Shown: piece by piece, positions 1-9,645 of the stretch
Layout: the number at the start of each line of letters is the position of its first letter
Numbering within the stretch: the stretch's first letter is position 1
Source of the DNA: Deltaproteobacteria bacterium
Lineage (GTDB): Bacteria; Desulfobacterota; Desulfobacteria; Desulfobacterales; ETH-SRB1
Assembly (NCBI GenBank): GCA_030262775.1
Contig: JAJSZP010000004.1
Coordinates: 1-40,783 of the forward strand
Length of the DNA: 40,783 nt
Direction: 5' to 3'
The notes under the pieces: generated by a model
Databases searched by the model: none
What the model was told of the DNA's origin: nothing
Seen by the model: only the letters and a program-made list of their open reading frames with translations
Position numbers and translations under genes: made by a program

Positions 1-945
1 TGCCCTTATTGATTTTTTCTGTCTTAAAACTTCCCCTGCTAAATCACCGATTGTCTCTTTCGTAACCGGAAATGACTCATCTTTTACTGCCTTTGCTGCA
101 TTTACCAGATGTTCCATATCCTGATCAGTGGTTCCGTCCAGACAGAAACTTTGTTTATCGACCGGTATAACCGGATTGATCGCATAGGCATGTTTATGAA
201 AAATTGCCCGCCCCTCTTCGGATAAAATAAAATCCATCAACTTTTGGGCCTCTTCTCTATATCTGGCAAACTTGAGCACACCCACCGGCAACCTTATAAT
301 GCCCCGATATTTGTGTTCAATGGGTATAATCTCAACATCTCTAAGATAGAGAACCGCTGTGGTTGCCCAGACGATGGTAGCATCAATTGCCCTGTGCTGA
401 GTTGCGTTACCCAGCTCAGGGATGCATTTGGCGCTGAGTGTTGCATTTTCCTTTACCTTGTCCCAGATGCCTGCTTTTTTGAAGGTTTTCTGATGCCAGA
501 TCCCAATGGCACATGACCTTGGATTTCCGAGGCCAACCTTGATGCCAGGCCTAGCGAAATCCTCTATTTTCTTTATGTTTTTTGGATTCCCCTTGGGAGT
601 GATAATCACGGTAACAAAATAGGCGGGAATGTCTGTTTTGGGATCATAATCGGTGAGAAAACCCCTTTCCACTGCCTGCATCAGGTAGAACTCCTCGCCG
701 GGCATAAAAAGATCTCCCTGTTTTGATCGGGTGATATCAGCTATAAAATATCCTGAACCCTTGTAGGAAAAGTTAACCTTAATATCTGGATTTATTTTTT
801 CAAAAACTCCCTTAATTTCATTCAGGGCTGCTCGCTGACCTAAACCAGCATGAAAAAGAATACTTTTCTCACCTCCGTATGTATGGGTAACCAGGAAAAA
901 GGAAGAGATAAACAGAAAAACCACCAAATTGTTAATTAATTTCAT
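1..945 (-). CDS. Molybdate/tungstate-type ABC transporter substrate-binding protein (ModA-like), 3' end truncated by window edge
   Basis: Not in ORF track because it has no stop in the window. Reverse strand from ATG at 945 reads MKLINNLVVFLFISSFFLVTHTYGGEKSILFHAGLGQRAALNEIKGVFEKINPDIKVNFSYKGSGYFIADITRSKQGDLFMPGEEFYLMQAVERGFL..., with a signal peptide and ModA-like periplasmic binding fold sequence; frame still open at base 1. Confidence 0.8.
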   Translation of the reverse strand, partial: MKLINNLVVFLFISSFFLVTHTYGGEKSILFHAGLGQRAALNEIKGVFEKINPDIKVNFSYKGSGYFIADITRSKQGDLFMPGEEFYLMQAVERGFLTDYDPKTDIPAYFVTVIITPKGNPKNIKKIEDFARPGIKVGLGNPRSCAIGIWHQKTFKKAGIWDKVKENATLSAKCIPELGNATQHRAIDATIVWATTAVLYLRDVEIIPIEHKYRGIIRLPVGVLKFARYREEAQKLMDFILSEEGRAIFHKHAYAINPVIPVDKQSFCLDGTTDQDMEHLVNAAKAVKDESFPVTKETIGDLAGEVLRQKKSIRA

Positions 946-970
946 TATAAACTCCTTTGCTTTGCTTGAC

Positions 971-1138
971 TTAAACCTAAATTGAGCGATTTTTTACTCA
1001 ATCTGCGCCGATCTCTTGCGCATAAAGGCTTCGTAAAAATCTTCGACATATCCACGGGTATGCCTGCGGTTTTTGCAAATCCTTATGCATCAAGATCTCA
1101 ACACATATCTTCGCAAAAAATCGCTCAACTTAGGTTAA
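971..1138. repeat. ~168-bp MITE-like element with ~24-bp terminal inverted repeats
   Basis: Left TTAAACCTAAATTGAGCGATTTTTT (971-995); right end reverse-complements to TTAACCTAAGTTGAGCGATTTTTT (1115-1138). Confidence 0.7.
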
Positions 1139-1233
1139 AAAAACTTTTCTAAAAATAAATCGCTTTTGCATCACTCCAAACCAACGAATATTAGCATAGG
1201 AACGTGGACGAAATAAACAGAAAAATTAATTGA

Positions 1234-2223
1234 TCACTGACCCCCGTGAACCGTTACAAGATGCCGTATTACGCTTTTTATTACCCTGGGAAAAGAAAAA
1301 GATATATCATTCAATTTTTCCGGGAAAAGATATTTTTCCAGCCTTACATCTGAAACATCATCTCCCTCTATCTGAATATCTCTTAACCGGCATCCATTAA
1401 TGCCGTATTTCCTGGCGGTTTTAAGCAACGGCGCCCTGTCCGGATTTATATTGAATACATCACAAATAACCCTGTCAATGCTTATACAGTTTATCCCGGC
1501 AAAAAGAAGACCGGCACGTTTTACAGGCCCGCCGCGAGGACCTGTCTTTTCCATAATATCTATGGCATCAACAATAGTAAAGCATGGCAGCACCTGCTCG
1601 TAAATGGCAAAAAGCATTAATGAAAATTTTTCGTGACTGGCATGGGCTTTAAAATGTCTCCACGCCTTGACTTTTCCGGAAACCAGGCCGAAAAGATTTT
1701 TAACAGCTCCTGAAAAAAACATCTGGCTGTGGGCCTTAAACTTTGGGATATTAATTATTTTATCAAAATCTCTGACTGTATCTGTTATTCGTATTTTATC
1801 ATTAAATGATCTGTTTGCCCTGAAAGATACAACAGGAATATTGTCTTTTTTAAGCAAAGTCAGCAACCCGCAGGCTGCGGCAACCTGATGGACACTCCCG
1901 AATGCCGGGCTGTCTCCAACAGACGGCAAACCGCCGGCAGTCTCAACTATATCTGCTACAGCTTTTACAACAAAGGGATGTGTTGTGGTCCCTGACCTTG
2001 CAGAGGCTTTTACTATCAGATTTGGTTTTAGCAGGATTTTTTCGCCCTTATTTACAAGTAATTCAATCCCGCCAAAATATGAAAATGCTCTATTAATATT
2101 ATAATCAAGATTTTTTGTATCATAGTTTGGGCATCTTAATATAATTACTTTAAACTTATTGCTATTATTTTTGAGAACCATAGCTTCCTTCAAAAATCTG
2201 TCGATTAAACCAGCATAAAACAT
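1234..2223 (-). CDS. DUF362 domain-containing protein
   Basis: 329 aa; GEKILLKPNLIVKASARSGTTTHPFVVKAVADIVETAGG...VGDSPAFGS is typical of DUF362. Confidence 0.85.
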   Translation of the reverse strand: MFYAGLIDRFLKEAMVLKNNSNKFKVIILRCPNYDTKNLDYNINRAFSYFGGIELLVNKGEKILLKPNLIVKASARSGTTTHPFVVKAVADIVETAGGLPSVGDSPAFGSVHQVAAACGLLTLLKKDNIPVVSFRANRSFNDKIRITDTVRDFDKIINIPKFKAHSQMFFSGAVKNLFGLVSGKVKAWRHFKAHASHEKFSLMLFAIYEQVLPCFTIVDAIDIMEKTGPRGGPVKRAGLLFAGINCISIDRVICDVFNINPDRAPLLKTARKYGINGCRLRDIQIEGDDVSDVRLEKYLFPEKLNDISFSFPRVIKSVIRHLVTVHGGQ

Positions 2224-2408
2224 TTTTGCAATTTATGACTTTTCGAGGCATAAATCGTAAACCTTGAAAAATCATTATCAGAAATTTGACAACTCAAAGC
2301 ATAAACTAATAATATTAGCAAATGCCGAAGAATTTATTCGGTTAATATGTTGATATCCCAAATTTTTAATGCTACACGACATTGCTTTAGAGTAATATGG
2401 AGTTAATA

Positions 2409-3224
2409 ATGAAACTATTTGACAGCCACTGCCATCTTGATGACCTCGCATATGACAAAGATATTGATGAGGTAATAAAACGCGCAAATGAAACTGGTGT
2501 TTCTGCCATTATGATAGTCGGAACAAACAAGGATTCTTCCAGCAAAGCTGTAGAGCTGGCAGAATCTCATAACGGTTTGTATGCCTCTGTAGGTATTCAT
2601 CCACACGATGCAAAAGACTGTTCAGAACAAGTTCTTTTATACCTGATTAAAATTACCAAAAGCAAAAAAGTCCTGGCATGGGGAGAAATAGGGCTTGACT
2701 TCAACCGAATGTATTCTCCCAAAAAAAAACAGGAGAAATGGTTTGTCAGGCAGCTTGAAATTGCCGACGAATTAAAACTTCCAGTTATTTTTCATGAAAG
2801 GGACAGCAATGGCAGACTTCTTGAAATCCTCAAAGAAAAACATGGTAAGGAAAGAAAAGGGGTCATTCACTGTTTCAGCGGAAACAAACCAGAACTATAT
2901 CAATACATAGAGCTTGGTTTTTATATCGGCATAACCGGAATATTAACAATAAAAGGTCGAGGCGCTGAACTAAGAAAGCTCGCTTCCTTAATACCTGCAG
3001 ACCGAATTCTAATTGAGACTGATGCACCATATCTAACACCAGCACCTGAAAAAAATCGTACTAAACGCAATGAGCCGGCATTTGTTAAATCAGTCCTTCT
3101 TAAACTGGCAGAAGCAAGAAAAGAAGATCCAGAATATCTTTCTGATATCATATGGAAAAACACCTGCAAATTATATAACCTAAAACCGGCAAAAATCGGT
3201 GTAAGCCCAACAAAGAATCTTTAA
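2409..3224 (+). CDS. TatD family metal-dependent hydrolase (DNase)
   Basis: MKLFDSHCHLDDLAYDKD..., GEIGLDFNRMYSPKKKQ, FHERDSNG, HCFSG, IETDAPYLTP; start moved from 2397 to the internal ATG. Confidence 0.92.
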   Translation: MKLFDSHCHLDDLAYDKDIDEVIKRANETGVSAIMIVGTNKDSSSKAVELAESHNGLYASVGIHPHDAKDCSEQVLLYLIKITKSKKVLAWGEIGLDFNRMYSPKKKQEKWFVRQLEIADELKLPVIFHERDSNGRLLEILKEKHGKERKGVIHCFSGNKPELYQYIELGFYIGITGILTIKGRGAELRKLASLIPADRILIETDAPYLTPAPEKNRTKRNEPAFVKSVLLKLAEARKEDPEYLSDIIWKNTCKLYNLKPAKIGVSPTKNL

Positions 3225-3308
3225 TCTGAGTGTTACATGCATGAGTCTTAATAATGAGGTTCGTACCTTGTACACAACTGGCTCAAGCGGATGGGGGATC
3301 TTGGCGGG

Positions 3309-3716
3309 CTAAAATTCCTTGTAAATTCTTGCCAAAGGATGACCGGGAGCTTTTATCTCAAGATTCAAAAAATAACCATAGGGTGTTTGAACAATAGAAT
3401 AGCCTGCTTTTTCCAGCCGTTCCCGTGTCCGGTCTAATAATTCCTGCGCCTTTACTGCTTCAGCCTTTTTTTCCCCCAGATGCGTGAAAGAATGAAGAAC
3501 GATATTTGTTGTTTCCCATTTACGGGCCAGCCACTTTGAGTTTTTTACCAGCTTTGTCTCAGCAGAGCTGCCGTCTTCAACATCATTTGGCTCTATATGA
3601 ATAAAAGCTACTACAGTATTATCGTTTTCAGCAGGTTTGGCATCCAGAGCATTTTCTATAGTTTTTATGGCCGGAGTCCAGTTAAAATTATTGCAAAACC
3701 AGAATAATACACGCAT
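3309..3716 (-). CDS. Stand-alone archaeal-type threonyl-tRNA synthetase editing domain protein (tRNA-Thr_ED family)
   Basis: 135 aa; MRVL...VVAFIHIEPNDVED...HSFTHLGEKKAEAVKAQELLDRTRERLEKAGYSIVQTPYGYFLNLEIKAPGHPLA resembles the N-terminal editing domain of archaeal ThrRS. Confidence 0.8.
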   Translation of the reverse strand: MRVLFWFCNNFNWTPAIKTIENALDAKPAENDNTVVAFIHIEPNDVEDGSSAETKLVKNSKWLARKWETTNIVLHSFTHLGEKKAEAVKAQELLDRTRERLEKAGYSIVQTPYGYFLNLEIKAPGHPLARIYKEF

Positions 3717-4015
3717 AAATAAAAAATCCTTTCAAAAAAGCCTGTTGCAGAAACAACGCCGATTAGCAGAGCACTATCACATAATGTGCCTCAGCTCACG
3801 CCACCCTACAATATATGGCACGGGCAACGTGGTTTCATGTATTTCTGCAAGACGCTCAAAAATTATTTTAAAACAATATAAAATCACAGAAAAATTATTT
3901 CAACTTTTTTCTATTTTTAATTTGTGTTATGAATTTTTAGGAGTAATCTGAGTTTTTTGATCGTAATCTTACAAAAAATAACTTATTGATTTAATTGGTA
4001 AATTTGTTTTTAGCA

Positions 4016-4432
4016 ATGAAAAATTCCTTTCAAATTTTTCCGGTAGGCATTATTATAAAACAGAATGAAAATTCAGTTATAAAAATTTATGATAAATATA
4101 GTGATGCGCTTTTAGGCTTGGATCAATTTTCACATATACAGGTGTTTTATTGGTTTCATAAAAATGACACCCCTTATAAAAGGAATATCCTTCGTGTACA
4201 TCCCAGAGGGAAAGAATCAAATCCTATAACCGGTGTGTTTGCTACCCATTCTTCTGTTAGGTCCAATCTTATTGCTTTTTCGACATGCAAAATTTTATCA
4301 ATTGAAGAAAATTTTATTAAAATTGATACCATTGATGCGTTTGATGAAACACCGGTAATTGACATAAAAGCATATATTCCGCCAAGTTATTCCAAAGAAG
4401 AGGTAATAATTCCCGACTGGGCGAGAAGATAA
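4016..4432 (+). CDS. TsaA/TrmO-like tRNA (t6A37) N6-methyltransferase domain protein
   Basis: FQIFPVGII...LLGLDQFSHIQVFYWFHKND...RVHPRGKESNPITGVFATHSSVRSNLIAFSTCKIL...IDTIDAFDETPVIDIKAYIP; first ATG in the ORF is at 3995, likely start 4016. Confidence 0.85.
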   Translation: MKNSFQIFPVGIIIKQNENSVIKIYDKYSDALLGLDQFSHIQVFYWFHKNDTPYKRNILRVHPRGKESNPITGVFATHSSVRSNLIAFSTCKILSIEENFIKIDTIDAFDETPVIDIKAYIPPSYSKEEVIIPDWARR

Positions 4433-4611
4433 GGAAGGTGGAATTATTACAGCCTTTCGGAAGCCCGATATATCCTTAACTCCTTGAATGGCTGGGTAAT
4501 CAGACGGTTACGGTGTTTTCTCCGGAAACAATGGAAGAATGCCTGAACTAAAATCCGAACCCTGATCAAACAGGGTATATATCCCACAGGCCGTATTGTG
4601 GGGGAGTCCTA
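4427..4611 (+). pseudogene. Remnant of group II intron reverse transcriptase/maturase C-terminus
   Basis: Reading through a TGA from 4439: WNYYSLSEARYILNSLNGWVIRRLRCFLRKQWKNA*TKIRTLIKQGI, matching the GW.NYY...L..W(I)RRRLR..LWKQWK..KTR...L...GI maturase tail. Confidence 0.65.
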
Positions 4612-4815
4612 TCCCGATATAAAAAAATATTTTATGATGCCATAAAAAGATGGTTAAAAATGCCATTTTTTGCTGTTTTTTCACAAAAATGGGTCAAGCA
4701 AATTATTTATTTATTTTTAAAAACTTATGAAATTGATTCATGTTTTGCTTGATCAAGATTATTCTTTTTAGTATTCAGCACTTTTTATTCAGACTCAAAC
4801 AAAGGAATTAATAAA

Positions 4816-6141
4816 ATGGCTGAAGTCCTCCCTTTCAGAGGAATCTTATATAACACGCAAAAAATTCGCAACTTGTCTGATGTAGTTACTCCGCCTTATG
4901 ATGTTATTTCAAAGCAGGAGCAGCATGATTTCTATGAACGACATCCAAAGAACATTATAAGGCTGATATTAGGCAAGACAACTGAAAACGATAATATCAA
5001 TAATAATTATTATACCAGAGCATCTGACGTTTTAAAAAACTGGTTTTCAGAAAATATACTGAAACAGGATATAACGCCTGCATTTTATTTAACCTTTATG
5101 GATTTTTCTTTAGAGAATAAAATTTTTACGCGTTATGGAATTATTGCTTTAGTTGCTCTGGAGCCGTTTAAAAATGGCGTTATTCTTCCACATGAGAGTA
5201 CATTTCCCAATGTTAAAATGGAAAGATTTGAACTTATGAAGTCTTGCCATGCCAATTTTAGCCCTATTTTTTCCCTTTATTCAGATCATAAAAACATAAT
5301 AATTGATAAATTAAAGGGGCTGGCATTAAAGCAGGCACCAGTAATAGATTTTACTGATTATGATGGACACAGGCACAAGATGTGGCGCATAACCGATTTA
5401 GATTCCTGCGGATATGTTTCCAATGTAATGCAGGAGAAAAGACTTTTTATTGCTGACGGGCACCATCGTTATGAAACTGCCCTTAACTATAGAGACTGGA
5501 TATTGAGCAACAATCCGGAGTTTAAGAAAGGTTATCCGGCTAATTATGTAATGATGTATCTTACCAGCATGGAAAATACCGGATTGGTAATACTGCCTGC
5601 TCACCGCATGGTTAAAGGCTTGAAAAGTTCAATAACAGGCTCTTTTATTAACAAAGCAGAGGATTATTTTGATATTTTGACAATTCCTTTTATGGACAGT
5701 GAGTTCGAAAGAGCTCGAGCTGAATTTATATCAATTCTTAAATCAAATGCTTCAAAAAACATTATCGGGGTCTTGATGAAAGACTCTATGGAATTTTATC
5801 TGCTGACGCTTAAATCAGGTGTAATGAAGCAGATGTTTTCCAACGAACTTCCAGAAGCATTAAGAACTCTTGATGTTACCGTTTTAACCCATCTGATTTT
5901 TATAAAAATATTTGGTTTTGATAATTCACAATTAGATAACGAGAGTACTATAACTTATTCCAGCAGTGAAAAACAGGCCATAGAAGCGGCTGTTTCCGGC
6001 AAATGCGATATTTCCTTTATTCTTAATCCAACAAAGATTGAGCAGGTACGTAATATCGCAAATAAAGGCCTTATAATGCCAAGGAAATCAACATATTTTT
6101 ATCCAAAAGTACTAACGGGTCTTGTTATAAACAAACTATAG
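4816..6141 (+). CDS. DUF1015 domain-containing protein
   Basis: 441 aa; VLPFRGILYNTQKI..LSDVVTPPYDVIS...ADGHHRYETALNYR. Confidence 0.9.
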   Translation: MAEVLPFRGILYNTQKIRNLSDVVTPPYDVISKQEQHDFYERHPKNIIRLILGKTTENDNINNNYYTRASDVLKNWFSENILKQDITPAFYLTFMDFSLENKIFTRYGIIALVALEPFKNGVILPHESTFPNVKMERFELMKSCHANFSPIFSLYSDHKNIIIDKLKGLALKQAPVIDFTDYDGHRHKMWRITDLDSCGYVSNVMQEKRLFIADGHHRYETALNYRDWILSNNPEFKKGYPANYVMMYLTSMENTGLVILPAHRMVKGLKSSITGSFINKAEDYFDILTIPFMDSEFERARAEFISILKSNASKNIIGVLMKDSMEFYLLTLKSGVMKQMFSNELPEALRTLDVTVLTHLIFIKIFGFDNSQLDNESTITYSSSEKQAIEAAVSGKCDISFILNPTKIEQVRNIANKGLIMPRKSTYFYPKVLTGLVINKL

Positions 6142-6240
6142 ACTTTCAGATAAATAATTTCACTGCGTTATCAGTCGTCGACGTATAACTAATACGCCTT
6201 CCTCCTTCTGGCCTTGTCAAATTAATTATCTGAAAGTCTA
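6139..6240. repeat. 102-bp palindromic MITE/REP-like element, copy 1
   Basis: TIRs TAGACTTTCAGATAAATAATTTCAC and GTCAAATTAATTATCTGAAAGTCTA; near-identical copy at 38454-38556. Confidence 0.9.
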
Positions 6241-6972
6241 TGAGCTTTTTGACGGCAAAAACATTTGTTTTACTTCGTTGGTGTATGAACCGTCTTCATG
6301 GTAGATTATCAAAGGAGAAGCTATGGTTACGCCAGGTCGACCCCCTTTAATTCCTTCGACAAGAATCAGTTTTGCTTCAGAGTTTCCGTTGGAATGAATG
6401 GTGCGAAGGAATTTCGGTTCAATATTGAAAGAGCGCATTTGTGTAATAATATCAGTTATGCGACCTGAGGAATAAACTGTTACAAATCTTCCGGAAGTAC
6501 GCAGCATACCGCGAGCAATTTCAATAACATCGAAATGTGTAGCTTTGATTTCATGTCTGGCAACAGCCTTTTGCTGATTAGTGTTCATTCTTCCGGATAA
6601 AACCTTCCAGTATGGAGGGTTGCTGACAACCATATCAACCGGCCCTGAAATCATGTTGCAGGTTAGCTCTTTCATATCTCGGCAAAGAATAGTAATCTGA
6701 TTTTCCATATTATTCGATTTAACATTTATAGTTGCAATATCAGCGAGTTCTTTCTGCACCTCAATTCCATAAACTGTGAGTTTCTGATTACGGTATGCCA
6801 TTATCAGGGGGATAATGCCGCAACCCGTTCCCAGATCAAGAATCCTGCCGGCCGGATACTTACCTGCATGATGAGCCAATAAAACAGCATCTATGGAAAA
6901 ACGGTAACCAGACCTGTTCTGCTTAACCTTTATATTGCCATTGAAAAAAGTATCAGTCGAAAAATTTTTCAT
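6238..6972 (-). CDS. TrmN6-like tRNA1(Val) (adenine-N6)-methyltransferase
   Basis: SAM motif ILDLGTGCGIIPLIMA and VVSNPPYW motif; 244 aa. Confidence 0.82.
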   Translation of the reverse strand: MKNFSTDTFFNGNIKVKQNRSGYRFSIDAVLLAHHAGKYPAGRILDLGTGCGIIPLIMAYRNQKLTVYGIEVQKELADIATINVKSNNMENQITILCRDMKELTCNMISGPVDMVVSNPPYWKVLSGRMNTNQQKAVARHEIKATHFDVIEIARGMLRTSGRFVTVYSSGRITDIITQMRSFNIEPKFLRTIHSNGNSEAKLILVEGIKGGRPGVTIASPLIIYHEDGSYTNEVKQMFLPSKSS

Positions 6973-7020
6973 TGAAGTGGCCCCAAGCCAAGGACAGTTT
7001 TCTCCTAAATTAAGGTGCGT

Positions 7021-7428
7021 TTATTTTTGTCTTTTATATGTTTTTTTCTGCCCATTCTGTGCCCCCTTTTTTTTGAAAATACACCTTAACGCTGTCTCAC
7101 TTTTGGGGTCCACTATAGTTCCAATTTTAAACTTTATTTCTTCAACCAGTTCTTTCCCTGCTGAAATATTCATTTTTCTTAATATATCGTTTTTAAAAAA
7201 CTGGAGTTGTTGTATCCAACTCGAACTTGTAACATTTACAAGAAGAATTTTTCCTTTTAATGCAAAAGGCTGAGCGTTTTTCGCAACGGACGTTCCTACC
7301 GTACTATTCCATATGCTGCAAACATTTTTCAAGTCATCATCTGTCTCATGGCGACAGGTTTTTAAGATATTATTTATAATGCCGCTTATATGTTCAAATT
7401 CTTTAAGATTATTTTTATTTGATTTCAT
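7021..7428 (-). CDS. DUF721 (DciA-like) domain protein with C-terminus encoded by IS-like end sequence
   Basis: IWNSTVGTSVAKNAQPFALKGKILLVNVTSSSWIQQLQFFKNDILRKMN is typical DUF721; last ~30 codons lie in an IS-like sequence shared with 32202-32270. Confidence 0.75.
   Translation of the reverse strand: MKSNKNNLKEFEHISGIINNILKTCRHETDDDLKNVCSIWNSTVGTSVAKNAQPFALKGKILLVNVTSSSWIQQLQFFKNDILRKMNISAGKELVEEIKFKIGTIVDPKSETALRCIFKKKGAQNGQKKTYKRQK
7030..7116 (-). mobile_element. Solo end/relic of an IS3-like insertion sequence
   Basis: Reverse strand CTATAGTGGACCCCAAAAGTGAGACAGCGTTAAGGTGTATTTTCAAAAAAAAGGGGGCACAGAATGGGCAGAAAAAAA; TGGACCCCAAAA-type end; related sequence at 32202-32270. Confidence 0.5.
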
Positions 7429-7657
7429 AATACTGATAAATATTTTTAAATTAGATTAAGTGTCAAGAAAAACACTTTAATAATACAAAAGCCTTGATTT
7501 TCACATAACTTTTTGCTTTTTGCTTGACTTGAAATATCAGGCAATTTATATTGTTAAAATAAAATATTCGTTGATACATATTGATAGTTACACTTTTTAG
7601 GGAAGTAAGGTCAAATCCTCATAAAAAGATTGAATTAAAATTTACAGGAAAAAAACT

Positions 7658-8698
7658 ATGAGTTGGGATTGGGAAAAACTAAAACAGCAGCAGCAACAGA
7701 AGGTGGGCGGAAGTGGATTGCCTCCGCAGGTTGATGAAATTGTTAAAAACATTAAACAGTTCAAGTTGCCTGGAGGACCGATTTTAATTGTTATTTTGAT
7801 AGCTCTATTTTTCGGTTCATCTACATTTTTTACGGTTGGAGTTGATGAGGTCGGAGTTGTTCAGCGATTCGGTAAATATATTCGTCTTTGCCAGCCCGGT
7901 CTTAATTTCAAGTTGCCGGCAGGCATTGAGAAAGTAACAAAAGTTAAGGTAAAACGTGTTTATAAAGAAGAGTTTGGCTTCCGGTCAACAAGCGGTGAAG
8001 CCAGAAAACTTTTTGTATCCGGTGGCAGTGAAGACAAAAATGTATCTCTTATGCTTACCGGAGATCTTAATGTTGGTATCGTGCCATGGATTGTTCAGTA
8101 CAAGGTAAAAAATCCCTATAATTATTTGTTTAAGGTTCAAGATCCACGCAACTTGCTTATAGATATGTCCGAAGCCTCCATGCGGCTTGTAATTGGAGAT
8201 AGAAGCATTAATGAGGTTATAACAAAGCGTCAGGAAATAGCCATTGAAGCTAAGAAGCATCTGCAGGCGGAGATGGACAGGTCGGAAAGCGGTATATCTA
8301 TTATAACAATAGAGATGAAAAAGACAAATGTTCCTGAAGCGGTACAGCCCTCATTTAATGAAGTAAATCAGGCTGTACAGGAAAAAGAAAAATTGATTTA
8401 TCAGGCAAAAGAGGATTATAACAAGGCAGTTCCACAGGCAAGAGGCGAGGCAGATAGAACCATTAAAATGGCTGAAGGATATTCTCTTGATCGCGTTAAT
8501 CGTGCCGAGGGTGATGCTTCCAGATTCATTTCTGTTTATCAGGAGTATGCCAAGGCAAAGGATGTTACAAAAAGGCGGCTATATCTTGAGGCTCTTGAGG
8601 ATCTTTTCCCAAGACTCGGTCATAAGTATATACTGGACGATAAACAAAAAAATTTATTGCCTTTCCTTAATCTTGGAAAGAACGGTGTACAGAAATGA
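7658..8698 (+). CDS. hflK: HflK-like SPFH protease modulator
   Basis: TM segment then VGVDEVGVVQRFGKYIRLCQPGLNFKLPAGIE; EVNQAVQEKEKLIYQAKEDYNKAVPQARGEAD; upstream of hflC. Confidence 0.88.
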   Translation: MSWDWEKLKQQQQQKVGGSGLPPQVDEIVKNIKQFKLPGGPILIVILIALFFGSSTFFTVGVDEVGVVQRFGKYIRLCQPGLNFKLPAGIEKVTKVKVKRVYKEEFGFRSTSGEARKLFVSGGSEDKNVSLMLTGDLNVGIVPWIVQYKVKNPYNYLFKVQDPRNLLIDMSEASMRLVIGDRSINEVITKRQEIAIEAKKHLQAEMDRSESGISIITIEMKKTNVPEAVQPSFNEVNQAVQEKEKLIYQAKEDYNKAVPQARGEADRTIKMAEGYSLDRVNRAEGDASRFISVYQEYAKAKDVTKRRLYLEALEDLFPRLGHKYILDDKQKNLLPFLNLGKNGVQK

Positions 8699-9636
8699 AA
8701 TCTAAAGGTATTATTCTCGTAATTGCTGTAATCGCAGGCCTGTTTGTTTTTACTTCACCCTATGTCGTGAATGAGACAGAACAGGTTGTTGTCACTCAGT
8801 TTGGAAAAGTCATGGGCGAGCCCAAGCAGTTGCCGGGTCTTTATTTTAAAGTTCCTTTTATTCAGCAGACAAACTACTTTCCCAAAAACCTGCTGCACTG
8901 GGATGGGGATCCAGGCCAGATACCAACTGTGGATAAAACATATATCTGGGTTGACACATTTGCCAGATGGAAAATTGTAGATCCAATTAAATTTTTTCAG
9001 ACAGTCAACAATACAACAATCGCTCAGGGCAGGCTTGATGATATTATTGATCCTGCTACTAGAAATTTTATTACTTCCTACAAACTTATAGAGACAGTAA
9101 GAACTACAAACAGAAAGCTTGATACTTTTGAAATAGGGCTGGAAGATACTGAGAATAAAAGACCTGCATATGCCATCAAAACAGGTAGGCAGAAGATTAC
9201 AAAGGGAATACTTAAACAGGCCAAACCCAAACTTGAAAAATTCGGCATTGAGTTGGTTGATGTTAAGATAAAGCGCATTAATTACGTGGAGGAAGTACGA
9301 AGAACCGTTTATGCCCGAATGATTGCAGAACGGAATCAGATAGCAGAGAAATTTCGTTCCGAAGGTCAGGGGGAGGCCCGTAAAATTCTTGGCGAAAAAG
9401 AAAGGGATTTAAAGCAGATTACATCGCAAGCATACAAAGTTGCCCAGGAAATAAAAGGAAAAGCCGATGCTGAGGCGACAAAAATATATGCAGAAGCATA
9501 TGGTCTGGATCCTGGATTCTATTCATTTGTCAAGACACTTGAAACTTATAAAACAGCTCTTGATAAAAACAGTTCTCTTGTTCTTTCAACTGACTCAGAT
9601 TTCTTTAAATATCTAAAAGGGTATGGCGACAAATAA
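8695..9636 (+). CDS. hflC: HflC-like SPFH protease modulator
   Basis: NETEQVVVTQFGKVMGEPKQLPGLYFKVPFIQQ...VKIKRINYVEEVRRTVYARMIAERNQIAEKFRSEGQGEARKI; 4-bp overlap with hflK. Confidence 0.9.
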   Translation: MKSKGIILVIAVIAGLFVFTSPYVVNETEQVVVTQFGKVMGEPKQLPGLYFKVPFIQQTNYFPKNLLHWDGDPGQIPTVDKTYIWVDTFARWKIVDPIKFFQTVNNTTIAQGRLDDIIDPATRNFITSYKLIETVRTTNRKLDTFEIGLEDTENKRPAYAIKTGRQKITKGILKQAKPKLEKFGIELVDVKIKRINYVEEVRRTVYARMIAERNQIAEKFRSEGQGEARKILGEKERDLKQITSQAYKVAQEIKGKADAEATKIYAEAYGLDPGFYSFVKTLETYKTALDKNSSLVLSTDSDFFKYLKGYGDK

Positions 9637-9645
9637 TGAAAAATA

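Noticed and set aside
244-516. 90-aa plus-strand ORF in track
   Set aside because: Antisense to the ModA-like coding frame that runs from 945 to the left window edge; no family features
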